The notes under the pieces are model-generated. The model was not told the DNA's origin and did no database searches. It saw only the letters and a list, made by a program, of their open reading frames with translations. From positions 4,485,265-4,549,264 of the forward strand of contig CM048840.1 of the NCBI GenBank assembly GCA_026545765.1: a DNA stretch of 64,000 nt, given 5' to 3'. This document shows positions 1 through 12,468 of the stretch, one piece after another; the stretch's first letter is position 1; each line of letters opens with the position of its first letter. Source of the stretch: Plantago major (Eukaryota > Streptophyta > Magnoliopsida > Lamiales > Plantaginaceae). A program made the translations under genes and the position numbers.

Positions 1-1117
1 TTTGATTGTTTTTTATCTATTTTTACCACAAATTACTTTTAAACTACATCAATTTTTTTTTTGAATAAAATGACATTAAAAAGTTCGGTAAGTATACTTT
101 TGTGAAAATATTTTTTGTGGATTAGTCGCACGTGATGAATACCGTCAAAAGAGAAGTTCAGTCAATGAGTGTAGGATAACATTTTGCCGCGTTAGAAGTG
201 GTCAACAAGCTAGAAACTTGGCGCAGACCCTTTGCTGTCCATAGTGCAAGTGCAATGCAACAACACTACAATATAAAGTTGACTTTGTCACCTTCATAGA
301 CTATATATTGAAATTTTAAACCTTCATATATTTCAGGCGGCTAAATGAACCTTTCTTCTTTTATATATATATAAGGTCAATAAATGATGAGGACATCACT
401 CTTGTCCTGTTGTTGGACTCTACTTCTAGTTGCGATCTATTTTCCGCAAGAAACAACACACAACTGTAAGCAATATCTAATGGCTTGTGCTGTAACCATT
501 GTTTGTGAGTATACTCGGTAAGGAAGGGTATATGATATGTATATGAATATTGTAAAAATCCGACCACTAGTCGAATCAATATGGAGTATGATCATTGGAC
601 TGTTGAGGTTACTTCTAATATATTATTCAGACAATATATGGTCCGATGGACAAATGCATGTAGATTTTCATAAGTTGTGTTGCTCACTTATCCACGCACT
701 ATAAAACATTCTTTTGAATAGCTTAGTTTGTTTTAGAACAAATACGGTGAACTCTAAATTGTTTATCGCATCTTTAGAGTTTGAAGATCATCTGAATGAA
801 TTATCGAAAAAAAGAGGTATCAAGCAAATAGATATATCATATAGTTATTATTACAAGTTCATATCCACTATGAGCTTCTCCACATGATAATCTAATGGAT
901 AATGACTTGACTTATAGCAAGAGTCATCAACCACTTAATTAAATGGGGTTTTGAGATGAGATTTAGCTAGACAGGATTTCTCTTTTGATATAGATGATGA
1001 ACCATACCTACCCGCAAAGAAAAATGAATATATGGGAGATAAAATATGAGGTTTAGTCAAGTGCGGAAATTGCAGGTAGGCGAAGTCGAAAATGGTTGTT
1101 ACTTTTCTTAAAAATGA
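1..1117. other. Intergenic, no gene seen
   Basis: AT-rich sequence with no convincing coding region, RNA gene or transposon end. The short open frame on the minus strand near 361-579 has no recognisable domain and looks like chance. Confidence 0.6.
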
Positions 1118-1304
1118 TACTCCCTCCGTTTCTGTAAAAGTGAAACAATTTTGATTTACACAATTTTTAAGAAAAATGTGTAGTCCCCCAAAAGTATGTA
1201 GTTAAGAATGAGTTTGAGATATTAATTGAGTGGAAAAGTACACACAGACCCAAAAATGTGTGGTTGATAATGAATTGTATTATGGAATTAATTTCCATAA
1301 AAGG

Positions 1305-1920
1305 TGTTTAAAAAACAAGAAACACACAAAAAGGAGATTGTTGTATTGAACTTTCAGAGTTAAGAGTGAATTACATAATGAAACCTAGCCAATACTACTG
1401 GGTATTTATACTACTCAAAGTGAGGTAACAATTTAACCTAAAAATGATTTAAAAAAAAAAAAAAAAAGGATCACAAAAGATGTCGAAAAATTAAGTAATC
1501 AAGACAAAATTAGTTGCAATTGATCAAGTGCTCAAGCCTTGTGTTCGTCCTTGTCTAAATCCATCCGTTGATCTTGAAATGGATGGATGAGATCGATCTG
1601 TACTGCTCGTACTATGTTGCAGAGCATTTTGTTCTCTTCTGTTGATTTGGGAAAGACGAACTCGCTCTGTAGCTAGGCGAAATGAGTTCGCATCCGTGGA
1701 ACAAAACGTTTGACACGTTTTGTTCTGATTGGTCGGCTCCAACTGTTTCCCTCTTGCGCTTTATCCTCTTGTCCTTCTTTTCTTCTTCTTTGTTCAATTG
1801 AGTCTTAAACTCTTTCGCGCCTATATATTCGGTCCCTATAAATTTAAATTCTTTGCAATTAACTTCTGTTAAATTACAATTTTCGGTCCCTTGATTTATT
1901 CTTTTCTTCATAAATTTCCA
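1305..1920 (-). repeat. 3' LTR of first Copia element
   Basis: About 616 bp, bounded by TG and CA on the plus strand, and about 96% identical to the partner at 3854-4448. It lies next to the polypurine tract, which fixes it as the 3' LTR of a minus-strand element. Confidence 0.85.
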
Positions 1921-1929
1921 ATGTCCCCC

Positions 1930-2740
1930 CTCAAGAGGAACATATGGATTCTTTATGTTCATCTTGATCATTGCATTAACAAGATCCATTGAAGGCACAA
2001 CTTTAGTGAATATATCTGCAAGTTGATCCTTACTATTGATGAAAACAACATCAATTTTCTTTTCAATGATCTTTTCTCTTACAAAATGGCAATCCACTTC
2101 TATGTGCTTAGTTCTTTCATGAAAAACTGAATTTTTAGTTAAGTGAATGGCTGATTGATTATTACACATTAGTCTCACTGGATTTGTAATCTTTATTTTC
2201 AAATCATTCAATAATGCCATCATCCAGATTATCTCACAACAGGCAAAAGCCATAGCTCTATACTCAGCTGAAGATCTACTCACTGTGATCTGTTTCTTTG
2301 ATCTCCAGCTCACAAGTGAATTTCCTATCATTACACAATATCCTGAAGTTGATCTTCTTGTCATGGGACATCCTGCATAATCAGAGTCACAATATGCAGT
2401 TATGTTCATATCTTTATCTTTTGATAGAAAAAATCCTAGTCCAATGTCACTCTTGATATATTTGATTATTCTCAGAACTCCATTCAAGTGATCTTTACAT
2501 GGATTCTGCATGAATTGACTAAAGATTCCAACTGCATAGGTTATATCAGGTCTTGTGATGGTCAAGTATATTAATTTTCCAATTAATGTTCTGTAGTATG
2601 TTGGATCTTCCAGTAAACTTGAGCTATTCTGTGTATATTTCACATTTTGTTCAATGGGAGTATCTACTGGTTTGCAACCTAGTAGTCCTGCTGTTTGCAC
2701 TATCTCTGATGCATATTTCTTTTGTGAAATGTGCATTCCT
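1930..2740 (-). pseudogene. Copia RNase H and RT C-terminal part
   Basis: Minus-strand reading with typical Copia features: TRPDITYAVG, then CDSDYAGCP, RRSTSGYCVM and SWRSKKQ, the RNase H region that ends plant Copia polyproteins, followed by TKHIEVDCHFVRE. Remnant of the polyprotein of the first Copia element. Confidence 0.88.
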
Positions 2741-2757
2741 TCATCATTTTGAGCAAT

Positions 2758-3650
2758 CTAAAGTCCAAGAAAGTATCTCAACTGACCTAAATCTCTTATT
2801 TTAAAAAGACTCCACAGTTTATTCTTAACAAGATCTATTTCTTGTTGATGTTTGCTACCTATAATTATTTCATCTACATAAATAAATTGAGCAATAAAAT
2901 TATGTTCAGTACCTTTAGTGAATAATGAGTATTCACTTTTAGATTGAGCAAAGCCTAATTCTTTCAGGTAGTTAGTCAATTTTGAGTTCCATTGTCTTGA
3001 AGCTTGTTTCATACCATATATGGATTTATTTAGTTTGCATACTAACCTGTTTGAATCTTCCCCCTGAGTTAAAAGGCCTGGTGGCACTTTCATGTAAATA
3101 ATTTCATCTAAATCACCATTGAGAAATGCATTATGAACATCAAGCCGACACAGATGCCAATTTTCTTTAGAAGCCAGGGCTAAGAAAATTTTCACTGATG
3201 TGAGTTTTGCTACTGGACTAAATGTCTCAGTATAATCAAAACCATATTGTTGTGTATACCCTTTAGCTACTAATCTTGCTTTGTGCTTATCTATCTGTCC
3301 ATCTGAGTTGAGTTTTGTTTTAAAAAAAATATGCATCCTATTGGCTTAATATCTGATGTTCTCTTAACAATGGTCCAGGTTTTATTATCAACCGGGGCTT
3401 TTAATTCATTTTGTATTGCATCTCTCCAATGTTTCTCCATTATTGCCTCTTCATAACTTTCTGGTTCATGAATTAGTGCCAAATTTATTGAATATTCCCT
3501 GTATTTCTTGGAGAATTTGTCATATGACAGAAAAGCTGAGATTGGATACTTAGTCTTAATTTCATTTTTCTGTAATGAGTAGACTTTTGCTTCATGATGA
3601 TATATATCTAGTTTTGAAGGCAATTTCCTTGTTCTTGCTGTTCTTCTCAA
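2758..3650 (-). pseudogene. Copia reverse transcriptase part
   Basis: Minus-strand Copia reverse transcriptase: KARLVAKGYTQQYG, DYTETFSPVAKL, RLDVHNAFLNGDL and the catalytic YVDE region (YVDD in most members). The stretch upstream (around 3400-3650) has the EAIMEKHWRDAI..EL motif that precedes RT in Copia elements. Fossil remnant. Confidence 0.88.
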
Positions 3651-3853
3651 ATTTCTCTCTTCTGGAGATCTCTATATAGGTGACCTAATTGGTTCTTCTA
3701 TACTATCTTCTTCTGCATCATTTTTTGCAGGATCAAATGGCATATCATATACCTGATCATCATTGTGCACTTCTTGATTATTCTCATGTGCTGCATGCTT
3801 GTTATTCAACCATTCATAATCCACATAATCAGGTGCATGTATCTGTATATCAT

Positions 3854-4448
3854 AACAAGAAACACACAAGAAGGAGATTGTTGTATTGAACTTTCAGAGT
3901 TAAGAGTGAATTACATAATGAAACCTAGCCAATATTACTGAGTATTTATACTACTCAAAGTGAGGTAACAATTTGACCTAAAAATGATTTAAAAAAAAAA
4001 AAAAAACGGATCACAAAAGATGCCGAAAAATTAAGTAATCAAGACAAAATTAGTTGCAATTGATCAGGTGCTCAAGCCTTGTGTCCGTCCTTGTCTAAAT
4101 TCGTCCGTTGATCTTGAAATGGATGAATGAGATCGATATGTACTGCTCGTACTATGTTGCAGAGCATTTTGTTCTCTTCTGTTGATTTGGGGAAGACGAA
4201 CTCGCTCTGTAGCTAAGCGAATTGAGTTCGCATCCGTGGAACAAAATTTGTTCCGATTGGTCGGCTCCAACTGTTTCACTCTTGCGCTTTATCCTCTGGT
4301 CCTTCTTTTCTTCTTCTTTGTTCAATTGAGTCTTAAACTCTTTCGCGCCTATATATTCGGTCCCTATAAATTTAAATTCTTTGCAATTAACTTATATTAA
4401 ATTACAACTTTTGGTCCCTTGATTTATTCTTTTCTTCATAAATTTCCA
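3854..4448 (-). repeat. 5' LTR of first Copia element
   Basis: Partner of the LTR at 1305-1920. It ends at the same TTTCCA boundary and is followed by the second ATAAAAGG. No primer-binding site was seen next to it. Confidence 0.83.
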
Positions 4449-4768
4449 ATAAAAGGAAATATAACACTTTTAGTGAAACGCTGAAAATGGAAAATTGTTT
4501 CATTTTTATATAAACGAAGGGAGGAAATAATTGTGAATAATATTCAAAGCGTAACTAGCTAGTACAAATCGTTGATGTACATTTGGTCTTGCAACTTACA
4601 AACGAATTTTGTTGAAAGTCTATGTGGTCATACAATCCACCATAGACATTTGTCAATACTACTTCAGCATACTAACTGGTAAATGGTAATTAGTCTATAT
4701 ATTTACTAATTAATAAAGTTTTTAATATAGAACTAAAACGGTAAGTAAAAAAAATATTTTAACATATA

Positions 4769-5009
4769 CTCTCTACGTCCCGATTTCAATTACAGGTGGG
4801 GTCGGACACAAATTTTAAGAAAAAAATGAATAAAATAGGATAGATGGTAATAAAGTAGGAAATATATTGAATAAAATATACGAGATAGTGAATAAAGTAT
4901 GAGAGATAGTGAATAAATTATGAGAGACATTTTTCATTAAAGGAATGAGAAATTGAAATTGGGACGGACCAAAACGGAATACATGTAAATGAAACTAGGA
5001 CGGAGGGAA
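4769..5009. mobile_element. Stowaway-like MITE
   Basis: About 240 bp flanked by TA (4767-4768 and 5010-5011). The left end CTCTCTACGTCCCGATTTCA is roughly the inverse of the right end GAAACTAGGACGGAGGGAA. Non-coding. Confidence 0.72.
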
Positions 5010-5011
5010 TA

Positions 5012-6498
5012 TAATTTTAGAGATTTTAATTTTTAACAAGGCACTATATAAATCATTTATCAATGGGACAATGAATATACAATCTATATATTACATTAAT
5101 CAAAAAAGGTTTGGAGTCATTCTAGGCTATCTACCTCATTTAATTATGTGGCAAATCTCTATTTTGTGATTGATCTGTTTTTTATATATATGGTTGTCCA
5201 ATCTTTTGATTCTGATTGGTCCATTTCAAAACTACAGCTCATGTGTTTAAATTCTTGCCATAAAATCCTTTTTATGTAATTACTGTAGCCAAAACACTCA
5301 CTCAGTAATTGTATCTAATTATGGAATATTTGAATTGCAATTTGTACCCTTAATTACATAGCAAATCTACTCCTCGGGCTAAATAATGTATATTCTCTCT
5401 TATTTTGTCTTTTCTTATGATAATTTGGAGGACTTTCGGAGCGGACGGGGAATTAAACTAGGTCCATCGGTTAATGGCAGTCATCTAAAAGTTTGGGTGT
5501 CGAATTGTAAAGCCTGGACTCAGGGAAATGCTATATGATTTTCATTTTGAGATGTCTTATTTGTTGAATGCCTAATTTCCGATTTCATATCGTAATCTCA
5601 ATTGATTTGGTAGAATTTGATTGTCATTTCATCCATATATATCTCAAGTTTTGATGCCCGTATGTTTTTGCACCAATTCATTTTGACGGACTTGATAGAA
5701 ACGATGAACAAACAAGAAAAATTTCAGGCACAATATCATAGCAGTAAGTGTTAATAGCTCATGATTTGAAGCTACCAAAGTTATTTGGTTCAAGCAAGTT
5801 CTTATTCTGAAGAAATTATGATGTTGTAAATTTTCATAACTGGACTAATAATGGGATTTTGTTAGAGCATAAAGATTGGACTCATGCTATCGACACTAAA
5901 GAACCTTCTCTTTTGGGTTATCGTTAAATTATTTTTGTGTGAATATGTTTAGTTAACTTTTAGTGTTGGATTATAAACCTCATGATGGTTTTGTATAATC
6001 TGATTAATTTGAGTTTTCTTTAATGATGAAATGAAAGTTCATAATTAGTTTACTGACATTTCCAAAGTGTTTTATGATTCAAAAGGAATTGGGTAGAGAA
6101 TAATAACAATAACATCTGAAATCTTGAAAATCAAACAAGTTAATGGATCTTATGGAGCATTTTTTGGGTCAGGAAGTTCTGGAATTTGCCTTTGTTAGTT
6201 AGAAGTCAAAACTTACGAATGTGTTGAGTGACGGTTTTATGCTCAAATAATTTTTTTTATTCCACACTTCAGTTATCAGTTTCTTTCTTCTCTCTTTCTT
6301 CCATTTTCGCTAATTGTTTACTTCGCCGTGCAATCATAAATTTTTCGTTTTGATATATGGTCAACTAGATAAGGTAAATTGAAATTTGAATATTGTTTAA
6401 ATGGACAAATTATAAAGAATAATTTTAAGAAATAGATATATTTTGTAAATGTGTATATATGAGTATATTATGATGGTATTAGTTGAGCAGGTAAAAGA
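5012..6498. other. Intergenic, no gene seen
   Basis: AT-rich sequence with no supported coding region or repeat boundary. Parts resemble decayed transposon sequence, but no ends could be defined. Confidence 0.5.
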
Positions 6499-6500
6499 TA

Positions 6501-6742
6501 CTCCTTCTGTTCCATAACCAATTGCATTCTTTAAATTTCAACATATTTTTAAGTTGAATTTGACCTTAAATTACTCCTGAATTAATTATATTCAGAAAAA
6601 AATTAATAAATTTATATTCGAAAATTTCATGAAGTGTACATTCATATTATAATTTCGTTAAAAGTTTTTACCTGTATAATGTAAGAGTTAAAATTGACCT
6701 CGAAAATTACTCAAAAGTCAAATGTGTCAATTGTTATGGGAG
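6501..6742. mobile_element. Stowaway-like MITE
   Basis: A 242-bp element flanked by TA on both sides (6499-6500, 6743-6744). Ends CTCCTTCTGTTCCATAACCA and the inverse of TTGTTATGGGAG match imperfectly. The interior is also roughly palindromic. Non-coding. Confidence 0.75.
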
Positions 6743-6744
6743 TA

Positions 6745-7226
6745 ATAATTATAAAAATGGAAATGAGATGTTGTTTGCGGTACCACTAAAAATGGCAATA
6801 TGAAAAACTTTGTCGGGGTCCTGGGCTCTCACAGAAGTTTGTATAAGTTAATTTCATAAAATATTTTTCAATGTAATTTAAGAACAATTTGTAGTCAAAT
6901 CGGTTTTTACAAACTCAAATTACACATTCTTTATTGAATGAAAATAATAGACCTTTTGTGGTTGTGAGCATGGTCAGCTCAAAAATTTTGAGGCCTTATA
7001 CATGCCGAATTTTTTAAATGGATCCCAAGTAACAATATATTTTTAAAAGAAGAAGTTTCATATATAATATATAAATTATTAAGATACAAAATAATCACTT
7101 TAAAATTATAAAAATTCATATGTTATTTGAAGTAAAATCATTGATTAACTCTTTATGAAAAAATTTATTTTCATATTTTGAATTAAACTCTGGACTGTAT
7201 AATCCAACTTGCTCGACACATGTCGT

Positions 7227-7299
<73 letters not shown>

Positions 7300-8930
7300 A
7301 ATCTATGCTCAACACGTGCCTTGATCTCTTAAATTATGTATTTTTTAAAAAAAATAAATAACTTAGAAGCGGGAATACCACCAACCTGATCCCCAATTAT
7401 GTAGCCCTAATTTCACAACTCCCTCTACAATCAAAACAAAATTCGAGAAATTCAAGTGCATATTACGTGTGTTTGGCACTCGTTTCGAGTTGAGTTTTGA
7501 CAATTTTTTGTGTTTGTGTCTCCACTCTACACTATACTAAAATTATTATTTCACGAACATCGTCTTTCACACATTCCAGTGATTTTATTGGGTTCATCAC
7601 ATGCAGGAACCCTTCCCGAATTTTATTACAATTAGAGACCCTCTGCGTTACAACACTATATTAACACATGACTCGCTGAGTTACATCATTATATTAACAC
7701 ATAACTCTCTGAGTTAAAATACTGTATTAACTCATGTCGGGTCTTTTTTTGTAATACTTAGTGCCAAAGGGTTTTTGTCTAGAATTTTCCCGATTTTATT
7801 TGGGGGGGGGGGGGGTGGGGGGAGTTGGCCCATAGCCCCCAAAAATATTATTATTACATAAATTTTCACATATTTCTTGGGGGGGGGGGGGGTGTCCCTA
7901 AAAAATTATTATTTCACTAACTTAACTTTTGACATGTTTTGGTAAAAAGAATTAGTGAGCCCTCGACCTCACCCTTCCACACAGTAAGCACACTTACAAA
8001 AATTTAGTATTTCACTAACATAATTACAAACTATATTGCGGATTGGGCCGGATAGAGCTGCATTTTTTATCGGGTTGTGTTTGGTTTGTGTCCTATTTCA
8101 CGGGTATGGAAAGGGCCGGGTATATACTGACCTGGACGCAAACACCATTATTTTGAACGGGTACCATGTTGCTGCTGGGGTGCAATGTGGGATATAATCT
8201 AAACCATTTAAAAGACTAGATTGGAAGAGGTCTTCTTAGTAAAATTCGTTAATGTGATTAATTACTCAGGCATGCCTTATCATAGATCGTGCTAAAAGTA
8301 ATGTATGGAATAAATCTAAGCCAAAAGTTTATTGTTCATATGGTTAATGATGAGTCCATCAGGCGAGTCAAACTTTCATCTCAATTTCAACAAGTGATAG
8401 TTCCTTTCCTTTATACATTCAGGTCAACGCGTAGTTTAGGTGAGTAGTTTTTTTTTTAAATATGTATGAAGTTTTGTGGGACGACTAAAAATGACAAACA
8501 ATACGGTTTGCGCATAGTTTTATGTGGAAAAAATGATAAAAACATAAAAATGTGGCAAAAAGTGTAATTTAGTGGCAAAGTCATGTGAATGCATAAAGTT
8601 CTTTGAGACAGAAGGGGTATGTATCTCTCACAAGGATTGTAGAATATATGACACTATAACCAACATGATGTATACAGAATGTCCAACAAGTTTATTTCTA
8701 TCATATATAACAGAGACTTATAAGTACAATTCACATACATCAAGCGTGTCAATTTTCACTAAAATTACTATTTTTTCAGTATTTACATGTATAAGTTGTT
8801 TTTTATATGAATGTTTGGTGATGTTAATGACGTATAAATTTTCACCGACCATACATTTTAGATGTTTACAAACTTAAAATGTTATTGTAATAAGTGTGGA
8901 GTTTTATATATATATATTTTTTTTTACTAT
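6745..8930. other. Intergenic with microsatellite and G-tracts
   Basis: No gene supported. The region holds a (TA)n tract at about 7231-7297, a degenerate tandem repeat of about 37 bp near 7640-7735, and two runs of 14 or more G near 7802-7815 and 7879-7892. An open frame at 8572-8877 lacks a good start codon and any domain. Confidence 0.55.
7231..7297. repeat. (TA)n microsatellite
   Basis: Uninterrupted TA dinucleotide tract of more than 60 bp. Its true length is prone to assembly error. Confidence 0.95.
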
Positions 8931-8931
8931 A

Positions 8932-8954
8932 CCCGTCGAGTATCGACGGGCACA
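8932..8954. repeat. Short perfect palindrome
   Basis: Hairpin-forming sequence ACCCGTCGA / TCGACGGGC separated by GTA. It resembles a terminal hairpin of a mobile element, but no partner end was found. Confidence 0.5.
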
Positions 8955-11190
8955 GTAAGGTTATAACAAGATCAAATAATAGCTGCACTTACATACGGGA
9001 TTAATGTCAGATTCTCTTTAATTAATTTAATCTCATTCTAACTATATACTATGTCATGGTACAGTATAAATGACATTTATATATTGTAGAGAGTATACTA
9101 TGGATAAATATTCGTTATTTAAAATTAAATGTGACATTTGACCGAGTATAAATTAGTACTAAAGAAGACGAGACATTAACTGTAGCAGTGAGTGTGGTTT
9201 GGACACATGGACAACATGTACTAGGAAGATATTAAGTGCACCATGAATTCACATGTACTATGTTAGGAGTATGTGTTTTTTTTTTAGTTACCGTATTACA
9301 ATTATAATTTTTAGCAATGGACAAAATTTTATCATCAATAAATCTTTAATAACCAATCATTTCAATAAATCTTTAATCACTAATCATTCTATATACAGAG
9401 AGATTAATCATCCGAACCCCGTAACCTCTTGGATACGGGATGTGACACTGGACTACAAATGATTCAATTGAGTATGTGTTTTTCGAATTGGCAATAAATT
9501 CAAAAGCTAGTACAGCACAATAAAGTCGGTGAGTGAAGTGAAATATTCAAAGCAAATAGGGGACACGTGGTGTTGTGAAGAGGAAAGAGATGATAGATTC
9601 ATATTCTCGTCCACACATAGTAACATTACATGCGTGACACTTCTGTTGGACTCTGTACCCCCTCGACCTTTGCCTTTTAAATGTGTGTCCCGTCCGAATC
9701 TAACACTTGCGCTAAAAGAAAGCCAAATTATGTTTGTCGGTCCCTAAACCCTTGCAAAATTAATGAATGGGATCCTACTTGCTCGATAAAAAAGTGAACA
9801 TCAAATTAGACTCGAGTTTACTGTAAACATTTTATTGAACAAGCTTTAACAAATTGAGTCGGGTCACCGTGATAATTAACACCTCCATTCACCGTACATC
9901 TTGTTAACTACCCAAATAGATAGTATTAGTTAGTTTCATTGAACTAGTCATCACTTTTTGTGAATTCACAATTGAGCACACATTAGTAGTAGTAGTAGTA
10001 GTAGTAGGTGTCAATGTATGATTTAATCAAGAGTCAAGACCGACCTAGCTCATTGTCAATACTTGATGACTCATGCTCCACGAGTACTTTCAATAACAAC
10101 CAACGGCGCAGAAGGTGCAAGTAAAAACTTGTGTTAGTCAATAAAGACCGACCCAGAAGGTATATTCTCGTATAAAACCTTCAATTTGAGCTAGTTTCGA
10201 GTATGCATTTAACTATTTATTGTAATATACTAGAATGTGAGAACACGCAGAATGCTATTTATTACGCATAGCGTAAAGTCTGCCAACATATTATTGTTGT
10301 TTCTGATAATGAACTTCTTTTTTTTTCAAATTGAATTAGTATTTGAGTTGATCTGTTTTAATTTAATTGGAGAAGATGGAGCATAGTTATTGTTGTTTTT
10401 AATGATGAATTGATTTTGATTTTGTTGGGTTGAATTAGAGATTAAAATTTAATTGGAGAAGATACATTGATTTTTTTTAATGATGATTTGATTTTGTTGG
10501 ATTGAATTAGCTTTTAAAATTTAAATGGAGTAGGAAGATTGATTTTTTTTTATGATGCATTGATTTTGTTGAGATTGAATTAGGGCTTGTAATCTGATTG
10601 AATAAAACATATTGTTTTTTGTAATTAAAGTCTAATTTATACATATATCTAATTTATACATATATTACAAATGAGTTTAATTTAAATTAAATTAAATACT
10701 CAATTGCACAACTTCAATAGTTGTCCACTTAGATTGTTTCTTCAACCGAAACTCATTCGCCTGGGATTCAGGTTGCCTGGGCCCATTCGATTCCGCTTAA
10801 TTATATTTTATACTATAATTCAATTCAGTTCAGTAAATTTCAATTGAAAATAACAAATCCTTATATATACGCACTGTAATTCATACTTTTTTAACAACAA
10901 AATAGGTCATTAAAATCATATTTAGGATTTGATAAAATTTTGAAAGCATGATGGATCACTCGACTCATATAGATTTGTGAAGTGTAAAAGGAAATGATAA
11001 CAAACTTTATCATCATCAAATGCACGCATTCAGAAGATAATCCTTATATATGCTATATCAATACTTTTACTTCAGTATAGGAGATTATTTTTCCCTCTTG
11101 GATTTGGATGTTTCATTACCAATTTACCATAAATATACAGCCAACAACATCAACTTGACGTGATATGTGCAACAAAAGTAAGTTCGTTGA
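8955..11190. other. Intergenic, simple and degenerate repeats
   Basis: No gene supported. Contains an AGT trinucleotide run near 9984-10007 and about three degenerate copies of an 85-90 bp unit (TGAATTAG...TTAATTGGAG...TGATTTTGTTG) at about 10325-10590. Confidence 0.5.
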
Positions 11191-11199
11191 GCTGTATTG

Positions 11200-11640
11200 T
11201 GACCATGCAATTTAGTAGGTTTGGATTTGTTTAATAAAACTAACTATATGATAGTTGATATCTGATTAGGTAGCTGATAAGTTATCTGATTACGATTCTG
11301 TTTAGTACTAATTTATCAGCTCGCTTACCTTACTTTTTAAATAAGTCAAATATATGAACGTTTGAATGGTAGTTGATATAACCTAGCTGATTTGATAGGC
11401 TTGTCCATGTAAAAGCTATCTAATTTGTTTTTACATATTATATTTAACAAATGAGCTAGTTTATCGGCTAATTCTAACCAAGAGCGTCCCCTGCGTATAT
11501 TTACCTGAATGTTTGAATTATCAGCGGACTGTAATTGAGATAATCACGGATTAACTCAGTTTATCAGCTAATTCTAACCAATATAGCTATTTTACAACTC
11601 AATTAACTCACTACTTAGGTAACAAATCTACAGAAACACC
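11200..11640. mobile_element. Possible decayed hAT-like MITE sequence
   Basis: Repeated motifs such as AGCTGATAAG and TTATCGGCTAATTCTAACCA (11460-11481, again near 11560-11581) resemble the interior of the hAT-like elements near 29.2 and 54 kb. No clean termini or target duplication could be set, so the limits are approximate. Confidence 0.3.
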
Positions 11641-11699
11641 TATAAAATTTTAATTCTATACCAAACACAAATTTTCACAACTAAATTAAAATTTAGTTA

Positions 11700-11800
11700 G
11701 GCTTTGTTCTCTTCGTCTGAACAGAACTGAATTGTACTATAAAAAACAACTAAGCATAACAGAACATAAATTAATGAATTTTCAGATGAAAAGAACATAA
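11700..11800. mobile_element. Small MITE with GTTCTCTTCGTCTGAA ends
   Basis: About 100 bp. The left end GTTCTCTTCGTCTGAAC is the approximate inverse of the right end TTCAGATGAAAAGAACATA. The same family occurs three more times between 25.1 and 26.8 kb. Non-coding. Confidence 0.6.
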
Positions 11801-12460
11801 CGTTACTATTCATTAATCAGTTATACTTATACCTCAATTAACGTTCCGTGCGTAAAAGCCCAAAAAAACTTCTATGTTATTAATAAAATACATGTTTTTT
11901 AATGAAAACATCAATATCTTTTAATAAATATTCTAAATTTTTAATAAGAGTAAATCTCCTGAAGACGGTCTTTAGATAATATATCAAGAGACGAACCTAT
12001 AGTTTCAAGAAAATCATCGATGTTATTAATCAAAACACCTATGTTCTCAACATTGGTGTTTTTTTTTTTATATTACAACAACACTTATTTCGTTAACAAA
12101 CATCGCCTTGATTAATAACATAGATAATTTTATTGATAACATAGACTGTCTCTAAATAAGTTATCTAGATGTCATTTCTCATGAGACTTTGTGTTTTTTA
12201 TATAACTTTATTGTTCGTCTGCGATTTTCTAAAAGATATTTTTAGTATACCGTATTCCAGTAAACTTCCCAAGTATGTTGAACTTGAATAGTTAATTTCC
12301 GGAAGAGGAAAACAAACAGAAAGAGGAAAAGGAGGAGAGTCTGGGCAGATGAAATTACCTCACCTCCCTTCTATTCTGTGATTCTTCTATTCCATGACAG
12401 CTCTCTTTTTCCCTTTCCAATTCACAATTATTTAATTCTTTATTTATTATTTATTTGATA
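11801..12460. other. Epimerase upstream region
   Basis: No gene. Around 11945-12190 there is an imperfect inverted repeat (GAAGACGGTCTTTAGATAA and the inverse of GACTGTCTCTAAATAAG-type sequence) that may be another MITE. Confidence 0.4.
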
Positions 12461-12468
12461 TATAAATA
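12461..12468 (+). promoter_or_regulatory. Likely TATA box of the epimerase gene
   Basis: TATAAATA lies about 790 bp upstream of the ATG. It is followed by a CT-rich stretch (12540-12572) typical of plant 5' leaders. A 5' UTR intron is plausible, from a CAG|GT at about 12573 to a CAG at 13165-13167, but this is inference from splice-like motifs only. Confidence 0.45.

Larger units (their letters stand above)
1305..4448 (-). mobile_element. Ty1/Copia LTR retrotransposon, broken
   Basis: Fossil Copia element on the minus strand. Two LTRs (about 1305-1920 and 3854-4448) differ at about 22 positions in some 590 bp plus one small length difference, roughly 4%. At a rice-like substitution rate that suggests one to two million years. 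Both LTRs are bounded by TG and CA where intact. A purine-rich tract (GAGGGGGGACAT on the minus strand) abuts the 3' LTR at 1921-1934. An 8-bp flanking match, ATAAAAGG, is present at 1297-1304 and 4449-4456; this is longer than the usual 5 bp for Copia, so it may be partly chance. Reverse transcriptase and RNase H parts are visible; gag, protease and integrase parts were not recognised. Broken, with several interruptions. Confidence 0.88.
1120..4524. mobile_element. Stowaway-like MITE split by a Copia element
   Basis: The left end reads CTCCCTCCGTTTCTG preceded by TA. The right end, near 4500-4524, is its approximate inverse (ACGAAGGGAGG). With the Copia insertion set aside, the remaining 250 bp or so is the size of the other Stowaway-like MITEs in this window. 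The terminal motif CTCCCTCCGT and a TA target site are typical of plant Tc1/Mariner-related MITEs. The right TA is displaced by a few bases, so that edge is approximate. It has no coding capacity. Confidence 0.7.

Noticed and set aside
361-579. 72-residue minus-strand open frame
   Set aside because: No domain, no family resemblance and no splice context; length is within chance for this composition.
8572-8877. 101-residue plus-strand open frame
   Set aside because: Begins at a non-ATG codon and has low-complexity, hydrophobic content without any recognisable motif.
8932-8954. Helitron 3' end
   Set aside because: Hairpin present, but no CTRR terminus after it on either strand and no matching TC start.
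9253-9747. Two plus-strand open frames
   Set aside because: Chance frames in AT-rich intergenic DNA; contain local repeats and no domain.
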